Source of the DNA: Pseudomonadota bacterium
Lineage (GTDB): Bacteria; Myxococcota_A; UBA796; UBA9615
DNA length: 64,000 nucleotides
Reading direction: 5' to 3'
Assembly (NCBI GenBank): GCA_024229515.1
Contig: JAAESI010000095.1
Coordinates: 1-64,000 of the forward strand
Position 1 is the stretch's first letter; every line of letters starts with the position of its first letter. The notes beneath the pieces were generated by a model. It was given only the letters and a program-made list of their open reading frames with translations. It was not told the origin of the DNA and made no database searches. A program made the position numbers and the translations under genes. Shown in pieces: positions 23,729 to 32,268 of the stretch.

Positions 23729-24445
23729 ATGTTGTTTGTCCCCGCCCAGGCGACCCAGTCCGTCTGGACCCTGATCATCAAGGCCGACCCCGTGGTCCAG
23801 CTCGTCATGCTGGTCCTCATCGGGTTCTCGGTCGCGTCCTGGGCGATCATCGTCCAGCGCTACCTCATCCTGAACCGCGCGATGAGCCAGTCGGTCGCGT
23901 TCCTGGACAAGTTCTGGGCGACCTCTTCGTTGGAAGAGGCGGCATCCACGGTGAAACGCTTCCCCGACAGCCCCGTCGCGGCCGCGTTCGCGGCTGGATA
24001 CAAGGAACTTGTTCGGCTCAACGAGGTCGAGACCCAGGTGGGTCAAGGTCCTCTCGGCAGCGGCAGCGCCAACATCGCACGCGCGCTGCGCAAGGCCGGC
24101 GGCGAAGCGATGACCCGGCTGGAGCGGTCGATCCCGTTCCTCGCCTCGTGCGGCAGCGCGGCCCCCTTCATCGGCCTCTTCGGCACCGTCTGGGGCATCC
24201 TCCGGGCGTTCCAGGAGATCGGGGCCCGGGGCACCACCTCCATCGCCGAGGTCGGCCCCTTCATCGCCGAAGCGCTCATCGCCACCGCGTTCGGGCTCGT
24301 CGCCGCCATCCCCGCGGTGATGTTCTTCAACTACTTCGCCACCCGGCTCAAGCTGCTCGCGGCGGAGACGAACAATTTCTCCAGTGATTTCCTGAATTTG
24401 GTGGATCGGCATGAACGTGTGCGGTCCGCCGGACGTCAGGTCTAA
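23729..24445 (+). CDS. tolQ: TolQ/ExbB-type proton channel protein
   Basis: A 238-residue MotA/TolQ/ExbB protein with three membrane segments (about 22-45, 135-160, 175-200). The conserved pore region SCGSAAPFIGLFGTVWGILRAF and FIAEALIATAFGLVAAIPAV are intact. With TolR it forms the proton-driven motor that energises TolA. GGAG lies 6 bases before the ATG. First gene of a tolQRAB set; stop and tolR start are 2 bases apart. Confidence 0.93.
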   Translation: MLFVPAQATQSVWTLIIKADPVVQLVMLVLIGFSVASWAIIVQRYLILNRAMSQSVAFLDKFWATSSLEEAASTVKRFPDSPVAAAFAAGYKELVRLNEVETQVGQGPLGSGSANIARALRKAGGEAMTRLERSIPFLASCGSAAPFIGLFGTVWGILRAFQEIGARGTTSIAEVGPFIAEALIATAFGLVAAIPAVMFFNYFATRLKLLAAETNNFSSDFLNLVDRHERVRSAGRQV

Positions 24446-24447
24446 CG

Positions 24448-24918
24448 ATGGGGATGAGCACCGGCGGAGGCGGTGGAGGGAACCCGCTCGATGGCGAGCC
24501 GGGGGTCCAGACCGTTCTGTCGGAGATCAACGTCACGCCCTTTGTCGACGTCATGCTCGTGTTGCTGGTCATCTTCATGGTGACCGCGCCGCTGATGACG
24601 CAGGGGGTCGAGGTCAACCTGCCGCGCGTGAGCGCCCAGAACCTGGCCCAGCTGGATGAGGAGCCGGTGATCGTCACGGTCACCGCCGACAACGTCTGCC
24701 ACGTGCTCGACGTCGAGATCCCCTGCCTCGACCTCAGGGACAAGCTGCCCTCGATCTACGAGAACCGCAGCGACCAGAGCCTGTTCATCCGCGGCGACGT
24801 GGACACCACCTACGGGGCGCTGATGGAAGTGCTCGCCGCAGGCCGCGCCGCCGGGATCATCTCGGTCGGCCTCATCACCGAAGCCCCCACCTCGGTCGAG
24901 GAGGAGGAGGGCGGGTGA
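24448..24918 (+). CDS. tolR: TolR/ExbD-type protein
   Basis: A 156-residue protein: Gly-rich cytoplasmic N-terminus, a single membrane helix containing the essential Asp34 (NVTPFVDVMLVLLVIFMV), then a periplasmic domain with the peptidoglycan-binding ExbD fold (GDVDTTYGALMEVLAAGRAA). Two Cys in the periplasmic domain (NVCHVLDVEIPCLD) may form a disulfide. Overlaps tolA by four bases (GTGA). Confidence 0.92.
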   Translation: MGMSTGGGGGGNPLDGEPGVQTVLSEINVTPFVDVMLVLLVIFMVTAPLMTQGVEVNLPRVSAQNLAQLDEEPVIVTVTADNVCHVLDVEIPCLDLRDKLPSIYENRSDQSLFIRGDVDTTYGALMEVLAAGRAAGIISVGLITEAPTSVEEEEGG

Positions 24919-25712
24919 GCAGCGCCTACCAGGGCATTCTGAGCAACCCGGGGCGCAGCTTCGCGACCGGACTTCTGCCTTCGCTCGGTTTGCATGGGTT
25001 GATGGTCCTTGTCTTCCTCCTCGCCGGCCTCATCGACTTCGGCGACGCCGATCCCTTGATGGACGCCGACATCTTCATGGTCTCGGCGGTGGTCCTGCCG
25101 AAGGCCGAGTCGCTGCCCGACAAGGCGACGTCGCCCAAGAAGGCGGATCCGGTCGAGGCCGCCCCGGTGGAGGAGCCGCCGCCGGTCGAGGACGCCATGG
25201 TCCTGCCCAAGAAGGAGCCGGAGCCGGAGGCGACGCCCGACCGCAAGCCGGAGCCGACGCCTCCCAAGAAGGGGGAGCCGAAGAAGCCGTCGCGCGCAGA
25301 TCTGCTCGCCGGTCTGAACGCGGACGAGTCCGACCAGGCGCGCTTCGAGACGTCGACCGACGGCGACGAAAACGCGACTCCGTCCAACCAGTGGCAGCAA
25401 TTCGAGGGGCGCCAGATATCGCCCTGGGAGCGTCGTCTGCAAGACCGGATCAAAGACAACTGGCTCCCCGGCTCGCGGCAGGGCAAGTTTGTCAGCGGCT
25501 CCGCCAACATCGATATGGATTTGCGCACCGTAGTAACGTTCAAGGTGGTCGGGTCGGGGGCGTTCTCGAGCCCGCAGATCACCCATCGCAGTGGCGATGC
25601 CATCTTCGACCAGTCCTGCCTGCAAGCGGTCATCCGAACCCGCCGCTTCGAGGCCCCTCCCGAGGATCCCTGGACCGTGAACCTTCTCTTCGATCCCGCG
25701 GACAAGCTCTGA
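24915..25712 (+). CDS. tolA: TolA/TonB-like energy-transducing protein
   Basis: A 265-residue protein: one N-terminal membrane helix (about 18-42, SLGLHGLMVLVFLLAGLI, with the S-x-x-H-G of TolA/TonB), a Lys/Pro/Glu-rich spacer (about 65-135) and a TonB/TolA C-terminal domain (about 160-262, ending SCLQAVIRTRRFEAPPED). It links the TolQR motor to TolB/Pal in the outer membrane. The short spacer makes it look TonB-like, but its place between tolR and tolB argues for TolA. GTG start overlapping tolR; its stop overlaps the tolB start (CTGA). Confidence 0.88.
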   Translation: MSSAYQGILSNPGRSFATGLLPSLGLHGLMVLVFLLAGLIDFGDADPLMDADIFMVSAVVLPKAESLPDKATSPKKADPVEAAPVEEPPPVEDAMVLPKKEPEPEATPDRKPEPTPPKKGEPKKPSRADLLAGLNADESDQARFETSTDGDENATPSNQWQQFEGRQISPWERRLQDRIKDNWLPGSRQGKFVSGSANIDMDLRTVVTFKVVGSGAFSSPQITHRSGDAIFDQSCLQAVIRTRRFEAPPEDPWTVNLLFDPADKL

Positions 25713-27019
25713 GACGTCTCCTCCTGGTGCTGATCGCGCTCGCGATGGTCCCGGCCCTGTCGGCCGGCGACACCGACGAGAACACGTCCTACATCCGCAT
25801 CCAGGGCGGCAGCTCGGCGTCGTTCCCGCTCGCCCTCCCCGCGATCAAGCTGGGGGACAAGGCCGGCCCCGAGGACGCGGCCCTCATCCTGTCGGTCATC
25901 GAGCGCGACCTTGAGCTGTCGGGCTACTTCGACCTCATCGACAAGAAGGCGTTCATCGAGCCGGCCGACGCGGGCATCCGCCCCGGCGAGTTCGACTGGG
26001 CCCACTGGCGCGTCAGCAACGCCGCCGGCCTCGTGAAGATGGGGCTGACGACCACCGGCGACCGGTACGACCTCGAGCTGCACGTCTACGACGTCGACGG
26101 CGGGGTGCAGACCCTCGGCCGCGTGCTCACCGGCGGCATCAACGACCAGCGGCTGCTCGCCCACCACACCAGCAACGCCATCATCGAGGCGTTCACCGGC
26201 GAGCCGGGCGTGTTTGACACCCAGATCGCCACCGTGGCGAACTTCGGCCAGGGCAAAGAGGTCTACATCTTCGACTACGACGGCGCGGGCAAGCGGTCGG
26301 TCAGCCGCAACGGCTCGATCAACCTGAGCCCCGCGTGGTCCCCCGACGGCACGCGCGTCTCCTACACGTCGTACCGGGACAACAACCCGGACCTGTGGGT
26401 CACCGACCTGACCACCGGCCGGCACACCAAGATCAGCGACCGCCCCGGCATCAACGCCGGCGCCGAGTGGTCGCCCGACGGCAGCGAGATCGCGCTGACG
26501 CTGAGCAAGGACCAGGACAGCGAGATCTACGCCCTGGACCCCAGCGGCTCGATCCTCCGCCGCCTGACCCGCTCCTGGCACATCGACGTGAGCCCGACGT
26601 ACGCCCCCGACGGCTCGCAGATCGCGTTCGTCAGCGCCCGCTTCGGCACCCCCCAGATCTTCCTCATGAACCGGGACGGCGAGTCCGCCGCGCGGCTGAC
26701 CCAGATGGGTGGCCACAACGTCTCGCCGGCCTTCTCCCCGGACGGCACGCGCATCGCGTTCGCGGGCCGGGACGAGGGACGCTTCGACATCTTCGTCATC
26801 AACACCGACGGCAGCGGGCTGAAGCGGCTGACCCAGTCCAAGGGTGACGACGAGGACCCGACGTGGTCGCCCGACGGCAACCACATCCTGTTCAGCAGCT
26901 CCCGCGATGGCGGCGGCAAGCAGCTGTACATCATGACGGCGGACGGCCGAAGCCAGACCCGGATCACGGACGGGACGGGGAGCTTCTCCAACCCGCAGTG
27001 GGGCCCGGCGAAACGTTGA
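25709..27019 (+). CDS. tolB: Tol-Pal system periplasmic protein TolB, probable CTG start
   Basis: A TolB of about 436 residues: N-terminal domain (about 20-165) and a six-bladed propeller with WSPDGTRVSYTSY-like repeats (WSPDGSEIALTLS, YAPDGSQIAFVSA, FSPDGTRIAFAGR, WSPDGNHILFSSS). It binds TolA and Pal in the periplasm. In frame the first usable codon that gives a signal peptide (LRRLLLVLIALAMVPALSA) is CTG at 25709-25711, in a CTGA overlap with the tolA stop. The first GTG (25727) would leave only about a dozen residues and no positive charge before the cleavage site. No pal follows directly. Confidence 0.9.
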   Translation: MRRLLLVLIALAMVPALSAGDTDENTSYIRIQGGSSASFPLALPAIKLGDKAGPEDAALILSVIERDLELSGYFDLIDKKAFIEPADAGIRPGEFDWAHWRVSNAAGLVKMGLTTTGDRYDLELHVYDVDGGVQTLGRVLTGGINDQRLLAHHTSNAIIEAFTGEPGVFDTQIATVANFGQGKEVYIFDYDGAGKRSVSRNGSINLSPAWSPDGTRVSYTSYRDNNPDLWVTDLTTGRHTKISDRPGINAGAEWSPDGSEIALTLSKDQDSEIYALDPSGSILRRLTRSWHIDVSPTYAPDGSQIAFVSARFGTPQIFLMNRDGESAARLTQMGGHNVSPAFSPDGTRIAFAGRDEGRFDIFVINTDGSGLKRLTQSKGDDEDPTWSPDGNHILFSSSRDGGGKQLYIMTADGRSQTRITDGTGSFSNPQWGPAKR

Positions 27020-27957
27020 TCCCGTCTCGGCGGAACGAACCTCCGCCCCGCGTCGCGGTCATCGACCTCGGCACCAACACCGCCCTCATGACCGTGCTGT
27101 TCGCGGACGAACGCGATCGGCGTCGCCTGCGCGTGGCCGAGGAGCTGCACTTCATCACCGGGCTGGGCCGCGACCGTGGCATCGACGGCCGCCTCGCCCC
27201 CGCCGGGAAGGCCCGGGCGCTGCGTGCCCTGAAGCACTTCGGCACGCGCCTCGACGCGCTCGGGATCGGGATCAACGCCACCGCCGGAGCCGCCACTGCG
27301 GCGGTCCGGGAAGCGCCCGACGGCGCCGCCTTCCTCGACGAGGTCGAAGCGCTGATCGGCCTGCGTCTCCGCACCGTCTCGGGCGACGAAGAAGCCGAAC
27401 TGGTCGCCCTCGCCCAGGAACGCAGCTTCCCCGGGCGGCTCCCCCTGCGGGTCGTGGACATCGGCGGCGGGAGCACCGAGGTCGCCGTCCGGCTGCGGGG
27501 AACCACGAGCTCGGCGATCTCCCTGCGGACCGGCTCGGTGCGGCTCGCGGAGCGGCATGGCAGCAACGTCGAGGCCCTTCGGCCGGCGGTCCAGCGCGCG
27601 TTGGAGGAGCTCCCCTCGGATCTGGAGCGGGCGGCGCTGGTGGGGGTCGCGGGCACCGTCACCACGGCGCTGCAGGCGGCGCGGGGGATCGACCCCTGGG
27701 ACCCCGACCTGGTGCACGGTCAGAGCCTCGGCCGGGCCGAACTGGAGGCCACGATCGAACGGCTCGCGGCGATGACCCCGGAGCAGCGGGCGGCCGTTCC
27801 CGGCGTGCACCCGGGACGGGCGGAGCTGATCGTCGCGGGCATGGTGCTGCTCGCGGGGCTGATGCAGCGGTTCGCCGCCGACGAGGTGCTCGTATCGGAC
27901 CGGGGCGTGCGCTTCGGTCTGCTGTTCGAGCAGTGGCCCCTGGCTACGGTGCTCTGA
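27016..27957 (+). CDS. Ppx/GppA family exopolyphosphatase/pppGpp phosphatase
   Basis: A 313-residue protein with the ASKHA phosphatase fold, the size of the short one-module Ppx/GppA type. Visible motifs are VAVIDLGTNT (phosphate-1), A-G-A-A-T-A-A-V-R, VSGDEEAELV, VVDIGGGSTEV (phosphate-2) and GVAGTVTT. It hydrolyses polyphosphate or pppGpp. TTG start in a TTGA overlap with the tolB stop, so translation is coupled to the Tol genes. The second (C-terminal HD-like) module of long Ppx proteins is absent. Confidence 0.88.
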   Translation: MIPSRRNEPPPRVAVIDLGTNTALMTVLFADERDRRRLRVAEELHFITGLGRDRGIDGRLAPAGKARALRALKHFGTRLDALGIGINATAGAATAAVREAPDGAAFLDEVEALIGLRLRTVSGDEEAELVALAQERSFPGRLPLRVVDIGGGSTEVAVRLRGTTSSAISLRTGSVRLAERHGSNVEALRPAVQRALEELPSDLERAALVGVAGTVTTALQAARGIDPWDPDLVHGQSLGRAELEATIERLAAMTPEQRAAVPGVHPGRAELIVAGMVLLAGLMQRFAADEVLVSDRGVRFGLLFEQWPLATVL

Positions 27958-27963
27958 TCGTCG

Positions 27964-28851
27964 ATGTCTGAGGCTGAACGGCGCACCGCCCACCTCGCCG
28001 GCCGGCTTCTGGATGTGGTGGACGATGAGGGTCCCCCCGGCGACGATCCCGTACGTCGAGAGCTCGAACTGTTGGCCCCGGATAACTGGATCCGCCTCGA
28101 TCGACGCATTCGGTACGGCGCCAGCCTCGCCACCCTGGACCGGGCGGGGGCGGGGTGGAATCTGGACGTCCAGAGGGTCCCGGTGGTCCGCCGCGAGTCC
28201 GCCGATGGGCAGCTCGCGACCGCCGTCGCAACCATGCATCGCGACGGCCACGTACGGCAGGCGGGCGTCACCCTGCTGGCCGACTGGCTGGACGCTACCG
28301 CCTACCCGTTCCTGCTCCTTCGCCTCGGCGATTGGGTGCCCGAGGTCCGCACCGCCGCCGACAAGGGCATCACCGGTCAGGTCTCGACGCTGGGCCTCCG
28401 GGTCCTGGCGGGGCACCTGCCCTTGATGGAGCGCATCCCCAACATCCACTGGGGATGCGCGACCACCGCGATCCGCAAGCGCCTGCTCAGCCCCCACGGC
28501 CAGGCGGTGGTGCTCGAGTTCCTGCGGTGGGGAACGGCCGCACAGTCCCGGGAGGCGGGCCGACTTCTCTTCAACTCCCGGCCCAAGGAGGTCGTCCGGG
28601 TGCTGGCGCGCGGCCGCCACGTCGCGCCGGCGATGGAGATCACCCGGTGGCTGCTGGAGGCCGACAAGCGGCCTTTGATCCGATCCCTCAGCGAGGCCTT
28701 GTCCACGAGCCGCCACGCGAGGGTTCGGCTCACGTTCCTTCAATGGCAGGTGGACCAGAAGGAGCCGGGCCTGGACGGGATCCTCGAGGCCGCCCGCGCC
28801 GACAAGTCGAAGCGGGTTCACGACTTCGCCGAGGGGATGCTCCGGGTCTGA
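27964..28851 (+). CDS. HEAT-repeat-like protein of unknown function
   Basis: A 295-residue, all-helical, soluble protein rich in Arg and Leu. Short alpha-helical pairs such as HVRQAGVTLLADWLDATAYP and LGDWVPEVRTAADKGITGQV have the HEAT/PBS-lyase look. I do not recognise a specific family. It follows the Ppx/GppA gene by 6 bases and ends directly against the convergent small lipoprotein gene (TGA 28849-28851 abuts the stop at 28852). Probably the last gene of the tol transcript. Confidence 0.6.
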   Translation: MSEAERRTAHLAGRLLDVVDDEGPPGDDPVRRELELLAPDNWIRLDRRIRYGASLATLDRAGAGWNLDVQRVPVVRRESADGQLATAVATMHRDGHVRQAGVTLLADWLDATAYPFLLLRLGDWVPEVRTAADKGITGQVSTLGLRVLAGHLPLMERIPNIHWGCATTAIRKRLLSPHGQAVVLEFLRWGTAAQSREAGRLLFNSRPKEVVRVLARGRHVAPAMEITRWLLEADKRPLIRSLSEALSTSRHARVRLTFLQWQVDQKEPGLDGILEAARADKSKRVHDFAEGMLRV

Positions 28852-28886
28852 CTACAGCGCGCCCACGGCGAACTGCACCTGGATCA
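28848..28886. repeat. 39-bp direct repeat, copy 1 (36 of 39 identical to 29139-29177)
   Basis: It begins CTGACTAcAGcGCGCCCACG and covers the last 11 codons and the stop of the small lipoprotein gene on the minus strand. The second copy covers the last 11 codons and the stop of the Omp85 gene. Confidence 0.9.
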
Positions 28887-29034
28887 GAGCAGCTGCGGCC
28901 TTGCCGAGGTTCCAGTCGAGGCAGAACCGCTTGTCGTCGTCGCTCGTCACGGGAGGGGGTCCGCCGATTTGAGTGACCCCTCCGCAGCCGGTCAGGGCGA
29001 GGAGCACAGCACAGGTCCAAGAGAGTCGGAGCAT
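28852..29034 (-). CDS. Small lipoprotein ending in an Omp85-like C-terminal strand
   Basis: A 60-residue lipoprotein: signal to Cys17 (LTGC), with GGAGGG just upstream of the ATG. After a short polar stretch (VTSDDDKRFCLDWNLGKA) it ends LIQVQFAVGAL. The Omp85 protein encoded next door ends VIQVHFAVGAL, and the DNA is 36/39 identical. The end is therefore a duplicated outer-membrane-protein beta-signal attached to a lipoprotein N-terminus. Whether the product is made is uncertain, although signal peptide and ribosome-binding site are intact. It could be a deletion remnant of a second Omp85-like gene or a regulator of barrel assembly. Confidence 0.55.
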   Translation of the reverse strand: MLRLSWTCAVLLALTGCGGVTQIGGPPPVTSDDDKRFCLDWNLGKAAAALIQVQFAVGAL

Positions 29035-29138
29035 CGAGCCCTCCGTGGCGATTGGGTTCGCACAATCCTAGACCATGCCTTGGGCGGGGAGCCGAGGTCT
29101 GGGGCCCCAACGACTGCATCGACGGTGACTCCGGGCGG

Positions 29139-29177
29139 CTGACTAGAGGGCGCCCACGGCGAAGTGCACCTGGATCA
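29139..29177. repeat. 39-bp direct repeat, copy 2 (at the 3' end of the Omp85 gene)
   Basis: CTGACTAgAGgGCGCCCACG and on; differs from copy 1 at three positions. The copies are 291 bp apart. Confidence 0.9.
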
Positions 29178-32100
29178 CCTCGCCGAGGGCCGCGTCGGGG
29201 AGCCTGCCGATCGAGTCGGGCCGGAACGCGAAGTCCAACCGGAGCGGACCGATCGGCGTGATTCTTCGCAGGCCGAAGCCCACCGACGCCGCGATTCCGG
29301 GGAGTCGGGACGGGTTGATGCCGGCGGGCACGTCGCCGTAGATGAGCGCATTGCCGCCGTCGTGGAAGATCGCGAACCGCCAGCTGTTGCTGAACCAGAC
29401 GGGGATGAGGAGCTCGACCGTGTAGCGGTAGAAGGCGTTGCCGCCGACCGGTACCCGCCGCTCGGGGAGCTCGCCGGTGAGCAGGCCGACGTCCTCCAGG
29501 GTCCCCTTGCGCGTGCCCCACGGTCCCACCTGGTCCAGCGGGAAGCCGCGCAGCGTGCCCGTGCCGCCGAGCCGGAAGCGCCACTCCACGGGGGGGAGGA
29601 AGTCGTCGTAGGACCACGCCAGGCCTCCCGCTCCCTCCAACTGCAAGCCGAAGCCTGCGCCGAAGTCCACGAGGCCGACGACGCGCGCCGTAGCCCGGCC
29701 GAACGCGGGCGAGTTCTCCTGGACCTTGCCCGGCGTGGTGTCCACCGACAGCGTCGCGTAGATCCCCTCGCGGGGGTTGAACCGGTCGTCGCGACGGTCG
29801 AGCGCGGCGGTCAGGCCGAACAGCGGGATCAGCTTGTAGTCGGTCAGGCTGGGACTGGCGGCGGGCACGTCCGCCTTGGTGTCGAGTTGGGCGACCTCGT
29901 CGACCCGCAGGGGGAGCCGCCACTGCACCTCACCGCGCAGGTCGAGGCCGAAGACCTCGCTGCCGCGCCAGCTGATGCCGACGCCCACGGAGCTCCGGCG
30001 AACGCGGTACGTCGGCTCATCGAGCTCTTCGTTGGCGACCGCCGAGATGGTGGCCCGGACAGGCACGCCGGGCGGGATCGGCAGCTCGATGCCGAGGCTC
30101 GCGCGGCTCTCGATCCGGGGGGCGACGCCCAGGAGGAAGCGCCAGTCCAGCGCCGCGCGGCCGCGCACGAAGACCGACAGCCCACGCCCGTCGAGGTTGC
30201 GGGCGCGCACCTCGCCGGCGACCCGGGGACCATCGTCCGGCCACGTGATTCCGGTGGCCCCGACGAACGTGAAGCGCTTGCGCTCGTTCACCTTGATCTC
30301 GACGTCCCGCACGCGGCCGCTGCTCTGCGCCGGCTGCAGCACGATGCCGTCGAACAGGCCGCTGCGAAGCAGGCGCTGCTGCGCGATCGCCACCCGCGAG
30401 GGCTTGTAGACCTCGCCCGGCTTGATGAGCTCGAACGGCAGATCCGCCACCTCCCGTCGGATCAGGCCGACGTGGGTGAAGCGGTTGTCGCGCACGATCA
30501 CCTGGCCGAACCGCGCCCCCGGCCCCGGCACCGCCGTCAGCGACAGGCGAACCAGGGTGCGGTCGTCGGAGAACTCCCGGTCGGCGGTCACTTCGGCGTC
30601 GATGAAGCCCTGTTCGGCCAACTCGGTCCGGGCCTCCCGCACCAGATCCTCCACCGCCGAGGGGTTGAACGGCCTGCCTTCGACGCGTGCCTTCCAGGCG
30701 CGCACGGTGCGGTCGTCGATGGGGACGTGCAGGTTCACGATCAGCCCGCCGTTGCCGTCGCCGCGGTCCTCCTCGACGAACGTCTGGATGCCCTCGTCCA
30801 CCTGCAACGCGAGCATGACGCGACGGCCGGGCTCCCCCTCTTCGGTCGGGACCTCGGCTTCCCACTGGATCTGCACGTCGAGGAACCCGCGGGCCCGGTA
30901 CCAGTCCCGCAGCACCGACACCGCCTCCTCCATGGCCCCTTCGGTGTAGAACCGCTCGTAGATGCGGAACCCGAGCACGGACCACAGCAGGGGGCGGTGC
31001 CCGATGACCTCCGGGCTCGCGTCGGTCAGCACCCCGAGCAGCTCCTGGGTCTTGGCGAACTCCTGCCCCTCGCTGGAGAAGTCCTTCTTGCGGAGCGTGA
31101 CCCGCGGCCCGCGCTCCACGTCGAACCGAAGCACCCGGACCCGGTCGACCGCGGGCTGATCCAACTCCGCCGTTCCCGTCGGAGCGACGTACTCCTGCTC
31201 CACCACCGTCGCGGTCGCGACGGCGTGGAAGTACCCCCGCCGGCGGAGCCACCGGGTCAACTGCCGAGCCGCGTCCTCGGCGTAGGCCTCCGAGGCCCGC
31301 TGCGCCCCTTCGATGCCGATGACCGTCTCGAGCCGGCGCGCTCCCCGGAAGCCCTCGAGTTCCTGGGCGAGGTCCGGCTTGGAGGACTTGAAGCCCGGCC
31401 CCGTGGGGAGGCCGACGAAGCGGGCCCGGACGAACCGGCCCGCTTCGATGGGCAGCGACACCACGACGGTGTGGCTCTCGCGGTCGATCGTCACCTCGAC
31501 CCCGACACGTCCCCGCCCCGACCGGCTCCGCCCCAGCACCCGCGCCTCGACGAAGCCCGCGGTGCGGTACTTCTCCAGCAGCTTCTCCGTCGCCTTGCTG
31601 AGGTCCTGCTCGCGGAACACCTTCCCGACCCGGAGACGCGGCGCGAGCATGCGCTCGATGCGCTCGGCGCTGAAGCCCGAGACCTCCGGCGGGAGCAGCT
31701 TGATGCGGCCGACCCGGTACGGCTCCCCTTCGACCACGTCGAGGCGTACCAACCGGCCCGAGCGGACCGGCTCGACCCGAGGCGTGACGCGCACGTCGAG
31801 GAAGCCGTGGGCCCGGTAGTGCTGCTCGACGGCGGTGGCGAGGCGCACCTCGTCGCCCACCACGTAGGGGTCGCCGCGTCCCTTGGTGATCGCCGCCCGG
31901 ACCTCGGGGATGGGCCGCTTGAGCACGCCGCTTAGCGCAATCCGGCGGATGCGGGGGCTGGGTACGACGATGAAGGTCAGCTCGACGCCCCCGTCGACCT
32001 CCCGCACCCGAGCCTGGACGTCGTCGAACTGGCCGAGCCGGAACAGCAGCTCCACCGACCGGCTGACATCAGCAGGGCGGTAGGCCTCGCCGATCCGCTG

Positions 32101-32268
32101 CTCGATCAAGTAGCGGAGCCCCTCGACGTCGACGCCGCGGGGGGCCTGGAAGCCGACGTCGACCACGGTGCGGCCGGTGAAAGCGGTGACCGAGTCGGCG
32201 TCCTGCGCCGCTGCCGGGGTGGGCAGGAGCAGCAGCGCCAGCAGCAGCAACAGCGGGGTTCGGCGCAT
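29143..32268 (-). CDS. Omp85-family outer-membrane protein with seven POTRA domains (TamA-like partner of TamB)
   Basis: A 1041-residue Omp85 protein. Signal peptide 1-22; about seven successive POTRA domains (about 30-660), recognisable by repeats ending in GF/GY-x-(D/E)-V/A such as HGFLDVRV, AGFVEARV, RGYFHAVA, RGFLDVQI, QGFIDAEV, SGLFDGIV. The C-terminal barrel (about 665-1041) carries the LRGF motif in GTGTLRGFPLDQVG and GGNAFYRYTVELLIPVW. It ends FAVGAL rather than in Phe/Trp. BamA has five POTRAs and TamA three. The gene overlaps the end of the TamB gene (ATGA), so it probably inserts surface proteins together with that partner. Confidence 0.9.
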   Translation of the reverse strand: MRRTPLLLLLALLLLPTPAAAQDADSVTAFTGRTVVDVGFQAPRGVDVEGLRYLIEQRIGEAYRPADVSRSVELLFRLGQFDDVQARVREVDGGVELTFIVVPSPRIRRIALSGVLKRPIPEVRAAITKGRGDPYVVGDEVRLATAVEQHYRAHGFLDVRVTPRVEPVRSGRLVRLDVVEGEPYRVGRIKLLPPEVSGFSAERIERMLAPRLRVGKVFREQDLSKATEKLLEKYRTAGFVEARVLGRSRSGRGRVGVEVTIDRESHTVVVSLPIEAGRFVRARFVGLPTGPGFKSSKPDLAQELEGFRGARRLETVIGIEGAQRASEAYAEDAARQLTRWLRRRGYFHAVATATVVEQEYVAPTGTAELDQPAVDRVRVLRFDVERGPRVTLRKKDFSSEGQEFAKTQELLGVLTDASPEVIGHRPLLWSVLGFRIYERFYTEGAMEEAVSVLRDWYRARGFLDVQIQWEAEVPTEEGEPGRRVMLALQVDEGIQTFVEEDRGDGNGGLIVNLHVPIDDRTVRAWKARVEGRPFNPSAVEDLVREARTELAEQGFIDAEVTADREFSDDRTLVRLSLTAVPGPGARFGQVIVRDNRFTHVGLIRREVADLPFELIKPGEVYKPSRVAIAQQRLLRSGLFDGIVLQPAQSSGRVRDVEIKVNERKRFTFVGATGITWPDDGPRVAGEVRARNLDGRGLSVFVRGRAALDWRFLLGVAPRIESRASLGIELPIPPGVPVRATISAVANEELDEPTYRVRRSSVGVGISWRGSEVFGLDLRGEVQWRLPLRVDEVAQLDTKADVPAASPSLTDYKLIPLFGLTAALDRRDDRFNPREGIYATLSVDTTPGKVQENSPAFGRATARVVGLVDFGAGFGLQLEGAGGLAWSYDDFLPPVEWRFRLGGTGTLRGFPLDQVGPWGTRKGTLEDVGLLTGELPERRVPVGGNAFYRYTVELLIPVWFSNSWRFAIFHDGGNALIYGDVPAGINPSRLPGIAASVGFGLRRITPIGPLRLDFAFRPDSIGRLPDAALGEVIQVHFAVGAL

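Noticed and set aside
29164-31935. 923-codon plus-strand frame opposite the Omp85 gene
   Set aside because: Antisense shadow; POTRA repeats and barrel motifs are on the minus strand.
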